Assembly: GCF_000006565.2 (NCBI RefSeq)
Contig: NW_017383502.1
Span: 1-18,651 of the forward strand
Length of the DNA: 18,651 nucleotides
Reading direction: 5' to 3'
Origin: Toxoplasma gondii ME49
Lineage: Eukaryota > Apicomplexa > Conoidasida > Eucoccidiorida > Sarcocystidae
The position numbers and the translations under genes were made by a program. Shown here in pieces: positions 18,575-18,651 of this stretch. A model generated the notes under the pieces. That model ran no database searches. It saw only the letters and a program-made list of their open reading frames with translations, and was not told the DNA's origin. How positions within the stretch are numbered: position 1 is the stretch's first letter; each line of letters begins with the position of its first letter.

Positions 18575-18651
18575 CGGAATTATGCGCCACTAGATACAGC
18601 ACACCATGCACAGCGCTGCTCCCGACCATTTCCCACAACGCAGAGTATCGT
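18575..18651. repeat. Right array segment C'', start only (cut by window end)
   Basis: The last 77 bases align with 16559-16633 (TACAGCA, then CAGCGCTGCTCCCGACCA, then TTCCCACAACGCA.AGTATCGT). The order B-C is thus the same as after B', and the higher-order array extends past the right edge of the window. Confidence 0.8.

Noticed and set aside
1..18651. tRNA genes, transposon or retroelement remnants, CRISPR array
   Set aside because: No internal tRNA B-box with a foldable partner, no recognisable transposase or reverse-transcriptase motifs, no target-site-flanked inverted repeats, and no short direct repeats with regular unique spacers.
1..18651. Assigning a kinetoplastid, apicomplexan or algal origin from composition
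   Set aside because: GC near one half, CpG not depleted and lack of genes fit many protists and algae; nothing in the sequence is diagnostic.

Overview
This 18.65-kb window has no gene I can recognise, no rRNA, tRNA or CRISPR array, and no transposase, integrase or reverse-transcriptase signature. It is almost entirely non-coding DNA built from nested tandem duplications of several ages. The absence of dense long ORFs and Shine-Dalgarno-led genes argues against a bacterium or archaeon, and I infer a eukaryotic repeat-rich region (heterochromatic, subtelomeric or centromere-like). GC is moderate (about half) and CpG is not depleted: 6 CpG in 15121-15180, where base composition predicts 5.7. 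That argues against a vertebrate or a genome with strong CpG decay. I cannot assign the species.

Left array (1-6326). Monomers of about 1.7 kb start at a shared 12-base motif GCCTACCGCCTG (61, 1755, 3519, 5211, 6314). Two diverged monomer types, H1 and H2, alternate. A two-monomer block of about 3.46 kb has been duplicated recently: 1-1767 and 3459-5223 differ by only 11 substitutions and 2 single-base indels that I could find. A third, shortened monomer (5211-6313) mixes diverged sequence with tracts that are identical or nearly identical to copy 2, as expected from gene conversion.

Middle (6327-13925). Mostly single-copy at this resolution. A strongly diverged duplicated pair (core 9110-9500 and 12165-12560, probably wider) lies about 3.06 kb apart. 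Degraded monomer-boundary echoes at about 8021 and 11197 (weaker at 9689) suggest the whole window descends from one ancient tandem array.

Right array (13926-18651). Segments run C-A-B-B-C-A-B-C, with a 2.73-kb higher-order repeat containing an exact-period 719-bp tandem duplication of B. One C copy carries an expanded 30-bp minisatellite. A further diverged B-like stretch precedes the array.

Coding potential. The longest open frame is 224 codons. With about 53% GC a random 18.65-kb six-frame set gives a longest frame near 170 codons, and the low T content of the + strand further reduces stops on the minus strand. Substitutions between diverged repeat copies fall evenly on the three codon positions in two pairs I counted (9:9:8 and 13:17:13), so those repeats have not evolved as proteins. 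The one place where coding is weakly possible is the minus strand of the B segments (9:5:14), where a hydrophobic leader-like segment is preserved in all three copies.
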